Source of the DNA: Pontimicrobium aquaticum
GTDB lineage: Bacteria > Bacteroidota > Bacteroidia > Flavobacteriales > Flavobacteriaceae
Assembly: GCF_005047595.1 (NCBI RefSeq)
Contig: NZ_SUPL01000003.1
Span: 186,001 to 250,000, forward strand
Direction of reading: 5' to 3'
Length of the DNA: 64,000 nt
Below are positions 55,172-64,000 of the stretch, in pieces. Made by a program: the position numbers and the translations under genes. The notes under the pieces were generated by a model. It was not told where the DNA came from and made no database searches. It was given only the letters and a program-made list of their open reading frames with translations. Each line of letters begins with the position of its first letter. The stretch's first letter is position 1.

Positions 55172-58100
55172 TTAGTTATAATTTAACTCTTGTTTTGCTT
55201 GCATCATTTCATCAAACTCTTCTTTAGAACCTACAATAATATTCTCATAGTGTCTAAGTCCTGTTCCTGCAGGAATCTTATGTCCAACAATTACATTTTC
55301 TTTAAGTCCTTCAAGTGTATCGACTTTACCATTTACAGCTGCTTCATTCAGTACCTTAGTAGTTTCCTGGAAAGATGCTGCTGAAATAAATGATTTAGTT
55401 TGAAGTGATGCTCTTGTAATACCTTGAAGTATTGGAGTTGCAGTTGCTGGATTTGCATCACGAGCAACAACTAAAGCCTTATCTTCACGACGTAACAATG
55501 AGTTTTCATCTCTTAATTCTCTAGACGTAATAATTTGTCCAGCTTTTAAGTTTTCAGAGTCTCCAGCTTCTTCTACCACTTTCTTACCAAAAATCTCATC
55601 ATTTTCTTCTATAAAATCTGATTTATGAATTAATTGGTTTTCTAAGAAAATAGTATCACCAGAGTCTTGAATTCTTACCTTACGCATCATTTGTCTTACA
55701 ACAACCTCAAAGTGCTTATCATTAATTTTTACACCTTGTAAACGATATACTTCTTGTACTTCGTTTACCAAATATTGTTGTACTGCTGATGGGCCTTTAA
55801 TATTTAAAATATCGTTAGGTGTTATAGAACCATCAGATAATGGCATACCAGCTTTTACAAAATCATTTTCTTGAACAAGGATTTGATTTGATAATTTTAC
55901 TAAGTATTTTTTAATATCACCTAATTTAGATTCTACAATAATTTCACGGTTACCACGCTTAATTTTTCCGAAAGACACTACACCATCAATCTCACTTACT
56001 ACAGCAGGATTAGAAGGATTACGTGCTTCAAATAATTCGGTTACACGAGGTAAACCACCTGTAATATCACCAGCTTTAGCAGATTTTCTAGGAATTTTAA
56101 CTAAAATTTTACCAATGTTAATTTTATCTCCATCATCAATCATTAAGTGAGCTCCAACTGGTAAGTTATATGAACGAATAGTTTCTCCTTTAGCATCATC
56201 AATATGAAGTGTTGGTATTAACTTTTTGTTTCTAGATTCAGATATTACTTTTTCTTGGAAACCAGTTTGTTCATCTATTTCTACTTGATAAGTAACACCT
56301 TGCTCAATGTTTTCGTAACGTACTTTTCCAGCAAATTCCGAAATAATTACACCGTTATAAGGATCCCATTGACAAACAACATCGTTTGCTTTTAATTTTT
56401 GTCCATTTTTAACAAAAATAGAAGACCCATAAGGAATATTGTTAGTACTTAAAGTAATGCCTGTTTTCTCATCAATAAGTTTAATTTCAGATGTTCTAGA
56501 AATTACAATATCTACTTCATTGCCATCGCTATCTTCACCTTTAACAGTTTTCAAGTCTTCAATCTCAGCCTTACCATCAAACTTAACAATTAACTTATTT
56601 TCTTCGGAAATGTTACCTGCAATACCTCCAACGTGGAATGTACGAAGTGTTAACTGCGTTCCAGGTTCACCAATAGATTGTGCTGCAACAACACCAACTG
56701 CTTCACCTCGTTGAACCATTTTACCTGTTGCAAGGTTACGACCGTAACATTTAGTACAAATACCTTTTTTAGCCTCACATGTTAATGGCGAACGTACTTC
56801 AACAGCATCAACTGGAGAAGCTTCAATTTTCTTAGCAACATCATCAGAAATATGACCCCCTGCTTCAACTAAAAGCTCATCAGTTATTGGGTCGTAAACA
56901 TCGTATAGCGATGTACGTCCAACTATTCTATCTTCTAAGCTTTCAACAACTTCTTCATTTTTCTTTAATGGCTCAACAGTAATACCTCTTAACGTACCAC
57001 AATCTTCTTCATTAACAATGACATCCTGAGACACATCTACTAAACGACGTGTTAAGTAACCAGCATCTGCCGTTTTAAGTGCAGTATCGGCAAGACCTTT
57101 ACGAGCACCATGCGTTGAAATAAAGTATTCTAAAATTGAAAGACCTTCTTTAAAGTTAGAAAGAATTGGATTTTCAATAATTTCTCCACCTCCTGCGTTA
57201 GATTTTTTAGGCTTTGCCATTAAACCACGCATTCCTGTTAACTGGCGAATCTGTTCTTTAGATCCACGAGCTCCAGAATCAAGCATCATAAATACTGAGT
57301 TGAATCCTTGCTGATCTTCGCGAATACGCTTCATTGACAATTCAGTCAATTCTGCATTTGTCGATGTCCAGATATCTATAACTTGGTTATAACGCTCATT
57401 ATTTGTTATAAGTCCCATGTTATAGTTAGCTCTAATGCCATCCACTTGCTTATTAGCAGCGTCAATCATTGTATGCTTTTCTGGTGGAATAATAATATCA
57501 CCTAAACTAAATGATAAACCGCCTTGGAATGCAAACTTATATCCTAGAGTTTTAATTTCATCTAAGAACGCAGCCGTTTCAGGTACACTAGTTACTTTAA
57601 GAATATTACCAATAATATCTCTTAAAGATTTTTTTGTTAATACCTCATTAATATACCCAGCTACTTCAGGAACTTTATCGTTAAATAAAACACGACCAAC
57701 AGTAGTTTCAATAATTTGGTTTACTAATTCGCCTGCTTCATTGTAATCTTTAGTTCTAACCTTGATAGAAGCATTAAGATCTGCTCTTTTTTCATTATAA
57801 GCAATAACAACCTCTTCTGGTGAATAAAATGTTAATCCTTCACCAACAACTTTTTCCTCTTTAGTTGACTTACGTAACTTAGTCATATAATATAAACCAA
57901 GTACCATATCTTGAGAAGGTACTGTTACAGGAGAACCATTTGCAGGGTTTAAGATATTATGAGATGCTAACATTAATAATTGCGCCTCAAGAATAGCCTC
58001 AGGTCCTAATGGTAAGTGTACAGCCATCTGGTCGCCATCAAAATCGGCGTTAAATGCCGTACATACTAATGGGTGTAACTGGATTGCTTTACCTTCTATA

Positions 58101-59473
58101 AGCTTAGGTTGGAATGCTTGAATTCCTAGTCTGTGTAATGTAGGAGCACGGTTTAGTAATACTGGATGTCCTTTAAGGACATTTTCCAAGATATCCCAAA
58201 CTACTGGCTCTTTTTTATCTATAATTTTCTTTGCAGATTTTACCGTTTTTACAATTCCTCTTTCAATTAACTTTCTAATTACAAAAGGCTTGTATAATTC
58301 GGCTGCCATATTTTTAGGCAATCCACATTCAAATAATTTTAATTCTGGTCCAACAACAATTACCGAACGTGCAGAATAATCAACACGTTTACCAAGTAAG
58401 TTTTGACGGAAACGACCTTGCTTACCTTTAAGCGAATCTGATAATGATTTTAAAGGTCTGTTAGAATCTGTTTTTACAGCTGATGACTTACGTGTGTTAT
58501 CAAATAATGAATCAACCGATTCTTGTAACATACGTTTTTCATTACGTAAAATTACTTCTGGTGCTTTTATCTCAACCAATCTTTTAAGACGGTTGTTACG
58601 GATAATTACACGACGATATAAATCGTTTAAGTCGGACGTTGCAAAACGACCACCATCTAATGGCACTAATGGGCGTAATTCTGGTGGAATTACAGGGACA
58701 GCCTTCATGATCATCCACTCAGGATTATTCTCTCTGTTCTCATTAGCTTCTCTAAATGCTTCAACAACTTGAAGACGTTTAAGGGCTTCGGTTTTACGTT
58801 GTTTAGATGTTTCGGTATTTGCTTTATGACGAAGTTCAAAAGAAAGCTCATCAAGATTAATTCTTGATAATAACTCAATTAAACATTCTGCACCCATTTT
58901 AGCTATAAACTTTTCTGGGTCTCCATCGTCCAAATATTGGTTTTCTTGTGGAAGTGTTTCAAGAATATTTAAATATTCTTCTTCTGTTAAGAAATCCATT
59001 TTTTGTACAGGCTCACCTTCGGCGTTTTTAGCATTTCCAGGTTGGATGACAACATAACGCTCGTAATAGATTATCATATCTAATTTCTTAGAAGGTAATC
59101 CTAATAAGTATCCTATTTTGTTTGGTAACGAACGGAAATACCAAATATGAGCCACAGGAACCACTAAATTAATGTGTCCTACACGATCACGACGTACTTT
59201 CTTTTCGGTTACTTCTACACCACAACGGTCACAAACGATACCTTTGTAGCGAATACGCTTATATTTACCACAAGCACATTCGTAATCCTTTACAGGACCA
59301 AAAATTCGCTCACAGAATAAACCATCGCGTTCTGGTTTATGTGTTCTATAATTAATAGTTTCTGGTTTTAAAACCTCTCCTCGAGATGCAGCCAAGATTG
59401 ACTCTGGAGACGCTAAACCAATTGAGATTTTATTAAATCTCTGTACTGTATTCTTATCTTGTTTTCTTGCCAT
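55172..59473 (-). CDS. rpoC: DNA-directed RNA polymerase subunit beta'
   Basis: Catalytic subunit of RNA polymerase, 1433 residues, full length. The N-terminal zinc ribbon is [20 protein letters not shown]. The magnesium-binding loop [15 protein letters not shown] carries the three catalytic aspartates. The second zinc site is CGTLRG and the region [13 protein letters not shown]. It starts 23 bases after the rpoB stop, and no key motif is missing. Confidence 0.99.
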   Translation of the reverse strand: MARKQDKNTVQRFNKISIGLASPESILAASRGEVLKPETINYRTHKPERDGLFCERIFGPVKDYECACGKYKRIRYKGIVCDRCGVEVTEKKVRRDRVGHINLVVPVAHIWYFRSLPNKIGYLLGLPSKKLDMIIYYERYVVIQPGNAKNAEGEPVQKMDFLTEEEYLNILETLPQENQYLDDGDPEKFIAKMGAECLIELLSRINLDELSFELRHKANTETSKQRKTEALKRLQVVEAFREANENRENNPEWMIMKAVPVIPPELRPLVPLDGGRFATSDLNDLYRRVIIRNNRLKRLVEIKAPEVILRNEKRMLQESVDSLFDNTRKSSAVKTDSNRPLKSLSDSLKGKQGRFRQNLLGKRVDYSARSVIVVGPELKLFECGLPKNMAAELYKPFVIRKLIERGIVKTVKSAKKIIDKKEPVVWDILENVLKGHPVLLNRAPTLHRLGIQAFQPKLIEGKAIQLHPLVCTAFNADFDGDQMAVHLPLGPEAILEAQLLMLASHNILNPANGSPVTVPSQDMVLGLYYMTKLRKSTKEEKVVGEGLTFYSPEEVVIAYNEKRADLNASIKVRTKDYNEAGELVNQIIETTVGRVLFNDKVPEVAGYINEVLTKKSLRDIIGNILKVTSVPETAAFLDEIKTLGYKFAFQGGLSFSLGDIIIPPEKHTMIDAANKQVDGIRANYNMGLITNNERYNQVIDIWTSTNAELTELSMKRIREDQQGFNSVFMMLDSGARGSKEQIRQLTGMRGLMAKPKKSNAGGGEIIENPILSNFKEGLSILEYFISTHGARKGLADTALKTADAGYLTRRLVDVSQDVIVNEEDCGTLRGITVEPLKKNEEVVESLEDRIVGRTSLYDVYDPITDELLVEAGGHISDDVAKKIEASPVDAVEVRSPLTCEAKKGICTKCYGRNLATGKMVQRGEAVGVVAAQSIGEPGTQLTLRTFHVGGIAGNISEENKLIVKFDGKAEIEDLKTVKGEDSDGNEVDIVISRTSEIKLIDEKTGITLSTNNIPYGSSIFVKNGQKLKANDVVCQWDPYNGVIISEFAGKVRYENIEQGVTYQVEIDEQTGFQEKVISESRNKKLIPTLHIDDAKGETIRSYNLPVGAHLMIDDGDKINIGKILVKIPRKSAKAGDITGGLPRVTELFEARNPSNPAVVSEIDGVVSFGKIKRGNREIIVESKLGDIKKYLVKLSNQILVQENDFVKAGMPLSDGSITPNDILNIKGPSAVQQYLVNEVQEVYRLQGVKINDKHFEVVVRQMMRKVRIQDSGDTIFLENQLIHKSDFIEENDEIFGKKVVEEAGDSENLKAGQIITSRELRDENSLLRREDKALVVARDANPATATPILQGITRASLQTKSFISAASFQETTKVLNEAAVNGKVDTLEGLKENVIVGHKIPAGTGLRHYENIIVGSKEEFDEMMQAKQELNYN

Positions 59474-59496
59474 AATATATGGTGATAATGAATTAA

Positions 59497-62400
59497 TTAC
59501 TCTTCTAATCTTATGTCTAATCCAAGACCTTTCAATTCGTGCATTAGTACGTTGAAAGATTCTGGTAGTCCAGGTTCTGGCATTGGTTCGCCTTTTACGA
59601 TAGCCTCGTAAGTTTTAGCTCTACCAATGACATCATCAGATTTTACTGTTAAAATTTCACGCAGTGTACTTGATGCTCCATAAGCTTCAAGTGCCCAAAC
59701 TTCCATTTCACCAAAACGCTGTCCACCAAATTGTGCTTTACCACCAAGAGGCTGTTGCGTAATTAATGAGTATGGTCCTATTGAACGTGCATGCATTTTA
59801 TCGTCAACCATATGCCCTAGTTTTAACATATAGATTACACCAACGGTTGCAGGTTGATCGAAACGATCACCAGTACCACCATCATAAAGGTATGTATGAC
59901 CATATCTAGGAATTCCAGCTTCGTCTGTAAATTCATTAATTTGATCAATTGTAGCACCATCAAAAATTGGTGTTGCATACTTTCTATCTAGCTTTTGTCC
60001 TGCCCATCCTAATACTGTTTCATAAATCTGACCAATATTCATACGAGAAGGTACACCTAATGGGTTTAATACAATATCAACTGGTGTTCCATCTTCTAAG
60101 AAAGGCATATCTTCTTGACGAACAATTCGTGCCACAATACCTTTGTTACCGTGACGACCTGCCATTTTATCACCAACTTTAAGTTTACGCTTTTTAGCAA
60201 TATAAACTTTAGCTAGCTTAATGATTCCTGCAGGAAGCTCATCACCAACTGAGATTGTAAATTTCTCGCGACGTAAAGCTCCTTGTAAATCGTTTTCTTT
60301 AATCTTGTAGTTATGAATTAATTCTGATACTAACTTGTTTGTGTTATCATCAGTCGTCCACTTACCAGATACTAAATGCGCATAATCATCAACTGCATTT
60401 AACATTTTTAAGGTAAACTTCTTTCCTTTAGGGAATACTTCTTCTCCTAAATCGTTAAATACACCTTGAGCTGTTTTTCCAGCAACAATAGCAAAAAGTT
60501 TTTCAACTAAAACATCTTTTAAATCGTCAAATTTCTTATCGTATATAGTCTCTAATTGAGCTATATCCTCTTTATCTTGAGCTCTCTTACGCTTGTCTTT
60601 AATTGCTCTTGCAAATAATTTTTTATCTATTACAACACCATGTAAAGAAGGTGATGCTTTTAAAGATGCGTCCTTAACATCGCCAGCTTTGTCTCCAAAT
60701 ATGGCACGTAATAGTTTTTCTTCTGGTGTAGGATCAGATTCACCTTTTGGTGTAATCTTACCTATTAAGATATCTCCTGGTTTAATTTCGGCTCCAACGC
60801 GAATCATACCATGCTCATCAAGGTCTTTTGTAGCCTCTTCAGAAACGTTAGGTATATCGTTTGTTAGTTCCTCATTACCTAGTTTTGTATCACGAACTTC
60901 TAATGAATATTCATCAATGTGAATTGATGTGAATATATCATCACGTACTACTTTTTCAGAAATTACAATCGCATCCTCAAAGTTATATCCTTTCCAAGGC
61001 ATGAAAGCTACTTTCATGTTTCGACCTAAAGCTAGTTCACCATTTTGAGTTGCATAACCTTCACACAATACTTGTCCTTTAGTTACTTTATCTCCCTTTT
61101 TAACGATCGCTTTTAAGTTTACTGAAGTTCCTTGGTTGGTTTTTCTAAACTTAGTTAATGGGTATGTTACCGTATCAGTATCAAAGCTTACCATAGCTTC
61201 TTCTTCTGTACGACTGTATTTAATTACAATTTCATTTGCATCAACATATTCTACAACACCTTCTCCTTCAGCATTAATCAATACTCTTGAGTCTGACGCT
61301 ACTTGACGCTCTAAACCTGTTCCTACAATAGGAGATTGAGGTCGTAATAAAGGTACTGCTTGACGCATCATGTTTGATCCCATCAATGCACGGTTGGCGT
61401 CATCATGCTCCAAGAAAGGAATTAATGATGCTGAAATAGATGAAATCTGGTTTGGTGCCACATCTGTATAATGAATTGCTGTTGGTTCAACAACAGGGAA
61501 ATCACCTTCTTGACGTGCAATAATTTGATCGTGAAGAATTTTTCCTTTATCATCAACTTTAACAGTTGCTTGAGCAATTAATTTCTCTTCTTCTTCTTCA
61601 GCACTTAGATAAGTAGGAGCTCCTTTAATATCAACAACTCCGTCTTTTACAGCTCTGTATGGCGTTTCAATGAATCCCATTGAATTCACTTTAGCATAAA
61701 CTGAAAGTGAAGAAATTAATCCAATGTTTGGTCCTTCAGGCGTTTCAATTGGACATAAACGTCCGTAGTGTGTATAGTGAACGTCACGAACCTCAAACCC
61801 TGCTCTCTCACGAGATAAACCTCCAGGTCCAAGAGCCGATAAACGACGTTTATGAGTAATCTCTGCTAATGGATTTGTTTGATCCATAAACTGAGATAAT
61901 TGGTTTGTACCAAAGAATGAGTTGATTACTGACGATAATGTCTTTGCATTTATCAAATCAATAGGTGTAAACACTTCATTATCACGAACGTTCATACGCT
62001 CACGAATGGTACGCGCCATACGCGCTAAACCAACACCAAATTGGGAAGATAACTGCTCACCTACAGTACGTACACGACGGTTAGATAAGTGATCGATATC
62101 ATCAATTTCTGCTTTTGAGTTAATTAACTCAATTAAATATTTTATAATAGTAATGATATCTTCTTTGGTAAGCACTTGCTTATCCATTCCGATATCTAAC
62201 TGTAATTTTTTGTTCATTCTGTAACGACCAACTTCACCTAAGTTATAACGTTGATCACTAAAGAATAACTTGTCAATAATACCACGTGCTGTCTCCTCAT
62301 CTGGCGGCTCTGCATTACGTAATTGACGGTAAATGTGTTCTACTGCTTCTTTTTCAGAGTTAGTAGGGTCTTTTTGAAGTGTGTTATGGATAATTGCGTA

Positions 62401-63309
62401 ATCGCCTGATTGCCCATCTTCTTTATGTAAAAGAATGGTTTTAACACCTGCTTCAAGAATTTCTTCGATGTTATCTTTGTCTAAAACAGTATCACGATCT
62501 AGAACTATTTCGTTTCTTTCGATTGATACTACTTCTCCTGTATCTTCATCCACAAAATCTTCATGCCAAGTATTAAGTACACGAGCAGCAAGTTTGCGAC
62601 CAATCACTTTTTTTAGTCCAGATTTTGATACTTTTACTTCTTCGGCTAGGTCAAATATTTCAAGAATATCTTTATCTCTTTCAAAACCAATAGCACGGAA
62701 AAGTGTTGTTACAGGTAACTTTTTCTTTCTGTCAATATATGCATACATCACACTATTAATATCTGTAGCAAATTCTATCCAAGAACCTTTGAATGGAATT
62801 ACTCTAGCAGAATATAATTTTGTTCCGTTAGCATGAAAGGATTGTCCAAAGAATACACCTGGAGATCTATGTAATTGTGATACAACTACACGTTCGGCAC
62901 CATTGATACAGAATGTACCACTTGGTGTCATGTAAGGTATTGTACCTAAATATACATCTTGAACAATGGTTTCGAAATCCTCATGCTCAGGATCGGTACA
63001 ATACAATTTAAGTCTTGCTTTTAACGGAACGCTATAAGTAAGTCCTCTTTCTATACATTCTTCTATAGTGTATCTTGGTGGATCTATAAAATAATCCAAA
63101 AACTCCAAGACAAATTGATTACGAGTATCTGTAATCGGGAAATTTTCCATGAAGGTGTTGTATAACCCTTCATCACCTCTTTCTTCTGATTTTGTCTCTA
63201 ACTGGAAAAAATCCTGAAAGGATTTAATCTGAATATCCAAGAAATCTGGATATTCTGTTCTATTTACAATAGACGAGAAGTTTAATCTTTCAGCTTTAGT
63301 TGCTAACAT
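59497..63309 (-). CDS. rpoB: DNA-directed RNA polymerase subunit beta
   Basis: Second large subunit of RNA polymerase, 1270 residues. Hallmarks are the rifampicin-region [20 protein letters not shown], then [20 protein letters not shown], which looks wild-type (the S, H and S positions of the known resistance sites are intact). The C-terminal [20 protein letters not shown] is also present. It lies in the operon rplJ-rplL-rpoB-rpoC. The leader before it carries a long hairpin. Confidence 0.99.
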   Translation of the reverse strand: MLATKAERLNFSSIVNRTEYPDFLDIQIKSFQDFFQLETKSEERGDEGLYNTFMENFPITDTRNQFVLEFLDYFIDPPRYTIEECIERGLTYSVPLKARLKLYCTDPEHEDFETIVQDVYLGTIPYMTPSGTFCINGAERVVVSQLHRSPGVFFGQSFHANGTKLYSARVIPFKGSWIEFATDINSVMYAYIDRKKKLPVTTLFRAIGFERDKDILEIFDLAEEVKVSKSGLKKVIGRKLAARVLNTWHEDFVDEDTGEVVSIERNEIVLDRDTVLDKDNIEEILEAGVKTILLHKEDGQSGDYAIIHNTLQKDPTNSEKEAVEHIYRQLRNAEPPDEETARGIIDKLFFSDQRYNLGEVGRYRMNKKLQLDIGMDKQVLTKEDIITIIKYLIELINSKAEIDDIDHLSNRRVRTVGEQLSSQFGVGLARMARTIRERMNVRDNEVFTPIDLINAKTLSSVINSFFGTNQLSQFMDQTNPLAEITHKRRLSALGPGGLSRERAGFEVRDVHYTHYGRLCPIETPEGPNIGLISSLSVYAKVNSMGFIETPYRAVKDGVVDIKGAPTYLSAEEEEEKLIAQATVKVDDKGKILHDQIIARQEGDFPVVEPTAIHYTDVAPNQISSISASLIPFLEHDDANRALMGSNMMRQAVPLLRPQSPIVGTGLERQVASDSRVLINAEGEGVVEYVDANEIVIKYSRTEEEAMVSFDTDTVTYPLTKFRKTNQGTSVNLKAIVKKGDKVTKGQVLCEGYATQNGELALGRNMKVAFMPWKGYNFEDAIVISEKVVRDDIFTSIHIDEYSLEVRDTKLGNEELTNDIPNVSEEATKDLDEHGMIRVGAEIKPGDILIGKITPKGESDPTPEEKLLRAIFGDKAGDVKDASLKASPSLHGVVIDKKLFARAIKDKRKRAQDKEDIAQLETIYDKKFDDLKDVLVEKLFAIVAGKTAQGVFNDLGEEVFPKGKKFTLKMLNAVDDYAHLVSGKWTTDDNTNKLVSELIHNYKIKENDLQGALRREKFTISVGDELPAGIIKLAKVYIAKKRKLKVGDKMAGRHGNKGIVARIVRQEDMPFLEDGTPVDIVLNPLGVPSRMNIGQIYETVLGWAGQKLDRKYATPIFDGATIDQINEFTDEAGIPRYGHTYLYDGGTGDRFDQPATVGVIYMLKLGHMVDDKMHARSIGPYSLITQQPLGGKAQFGGQRFGEMEVWALEAYGASSTLREILTVKSDDVIGRAKTYEAIVKGEPMPEPGLPESFNVLMHELKGLGLDIRLEE

Positions 63310-63372
63310 CGACGGACGAAATTTTGATTAAAAAATAATTTTACGTGTATATTACTTTTATATACACAAAAG

Positions 63373-63410
63373 GGTTTAGGTCTTAGAGAGTATCTCTCCA
63401 GACCTAAACC
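63373..63410 (-). promoter_or_regulatory. Long hairpin in the rplL-rpoB gap
   Basis: GGTTTAGGTCT and AGACCTAAACC form an 11-base stem, closed inside by GAGAG-TAT-CTCTC. No strong U-run follows, so it is more like an RNA processing or attenuation site than a full terminator. The rplL-rpoB gap is known for such control in E. coli; the role here is inference. Confidence 0.7.
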
Positions 63411-63432
63411 ATATTTTGTAGGTTAGTTAAAC

Positions 63433-63810
63433 TTACTTAAGCTCAACCTCAGCTCCTGCTTCTTCTAAAGAAGACTTAAGACCTTCAGCTTCGTCTTTAG
63501 ATACACCTTCTTTGATTGCTTTAGGTGCACTATCAACTAATTCTTTAGCATCTTTTAATCCTAAACCAGTTAATTCTTTAACTAATTTTACAACTGCTAA
63601 TTTAGAGCCACCAGCTGCTTTAAGGATTACATCAAATTCTGTTTGAGCTTCACCAGCGTCATCTCCACCAGCGGCTGGACCAGCAGCTACAGCTACAGCT
63701 GCAGCAGCAGGCTCAATACCATACTCTTCTTTTAATATATCAGCTAATTCGTTAACCTCTTTTACTGTTAAGTTTACTAACTGTTCTGCGAAATCTTTTA
63801 AATCTGCCAT
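63433..63810 (-). CDS. rplL: 50S ribosomal protein bL12 (L7/L12)
   Basis: Stalk protein of the large subunit that recruits GTPase factors. The 125-residue protein has the N-terminal dimerisation helices ([20 protein letters not shown]) and an Ala/Gly-rich hinge (about 35-52). The C-terminal domain contains [20 protein letters not shown] and [20 protein letters not shown]. It lies between rplJ and rpoB. Confidence 0.98.
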   Translation of the reverse strand: MADLKDFAEQLVNLTVKEVNELADILKEEYGIEPAAAAVAVAAGPAAGGDDAGEAQTEFDVILKAAGGSKLAVVKLVKELTGLGLKDAKELVDSAPKAIKEGVSKDEAEGLKSSLEEAGAEVELK

Positions 63811-63875
63811 TTTTCTATCGTTTTAATAGTTTTTAATTTAATTTATTTTGTAAAAAGTGCGTACTTATTTATGTA

Positions 63876-64000
63876 TTATCCCTCTTTTTGAGATAATGTT
63901 TTTAAGATGCCTGATAATTTACCTCCACTAGATTGAAGTGCCGAAATAACATTCTTAGCTGGAGATTGTAATAATCCAACAATTTCTCCAATAAGCTCTT
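63876..64000 (-). CDS. rplJ: 50S ribosomal protein uL10 (C-terminal end, cut by window)
   Basis: The last 41 codons on the minus strand read ELIGEIVGLLQSPAKNVISA, then LQSSGGKLSGILKTLSQKEG and a stop, which match the C-terminal helix region of uL10. That region binds the bL12 dimers. The start of the gene lies beyond the right edge. It is 65 bases upstream of rplL, as expected. Confidence 0.93.
   Translation of the reverse strand, partial: ELIGEIVGLLQSPAKNVISALQSSGGKLSGILKTLSQKEG

Noticed and set aside
55190-62836. Open frames on the plus strand within rpoC and rpoB
   Set aside because: They lie entirely opposite highly conserved subunits and show no family motif.

Overview
The window is a stretch of ordinary chromosome from a member of the Bacteroidota, most likely the family Flavobacteriaceae. 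The DNA is AT-rich. Housekeeping proteins match flavobacterial versions: long YidC, a bL33 without zinc cysteines, a DUF4295 gene beside rpmB-rpmG, and BshC. Several intergenic gaps carry the flavobacterial promoter pattern TTG - 19 or 20 bases - TAnnTTTG. Envelope genes (fasciclin, DUF5916, PorT-like barrels, carboxypeptidase-regulatory-like domain, DUF4369) are typical of the group. I see no tRNA, rRNA, CRISPR array, insertion sequence or prophage.

Layout. 1-5.2 kb: end of a fasciclin protein, a MORN-variant protein, yidC and pyrG. 5.3-8.5 kb: accessory genes, including a membrane protein related to hydroxylaminobenzene mutase/styrene-oxide isomerase. 8.6-15.2 kb, minus strand: LysM/receptor protein, guaA, a PLP decarboxylase and bshC. 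15.4-23.3 kb, plus strand: M14 and M16 peptidases, an AlkB-like dioxygenase and two envelope proteins. 23.3-32.9 kb, mostly minus: rimO, an amidase, an SRPBCC protein, ftsY, DUF4295-rpmG-rpmB, then cinA, an HPt protein, a fumarylacetoacetate-hydrolase-family protein and a DnaQ-like exonuclease. 33-38 kb: amidohydrolase, remnant of a deleted esterase gene, MOSC protein, MFS transporter and a large membrane protein. 37.9-39.4 kb: an ECF sigma factor with a probable anti-sigma protein, divergent from a DUF6249 gene; both promoters share one ECF-type sequence. 39.4-43.4 kb: small stress-type genes, hsp20, an amidohydrolase lacking its HxH motif and a VanX-type dipeptidase. 44.0-45.9 kb: a compact five-gene operon (SPFH protein, 57-residue membrane protein, DUF4177, DUF1648, ribbon-helix-helix protein). 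45.9-55.1 kb: DUF5916, DUF819, DUF4369, manA, queD-like, idi, prfC, a 4Fe-4S protein and DUF3467. 55.2-64 kb: rpoC, rpoB, rplL and the end of rplJ, in the usual order.

Most of the window is core metabolism and gene expression. The parts that reward a second look are the sigma-factor control circuit, the SPFH operon of unknown function, two gene remnants (34.5 kb and 54.7 kb), a predicted leaderless guaA transcript, and a heptamer tandem repeat at 32.05 kb. I found no clear evidence of a wholly new defence or mobile system. Motif positions were read by eye; no alignment or database search was possible.
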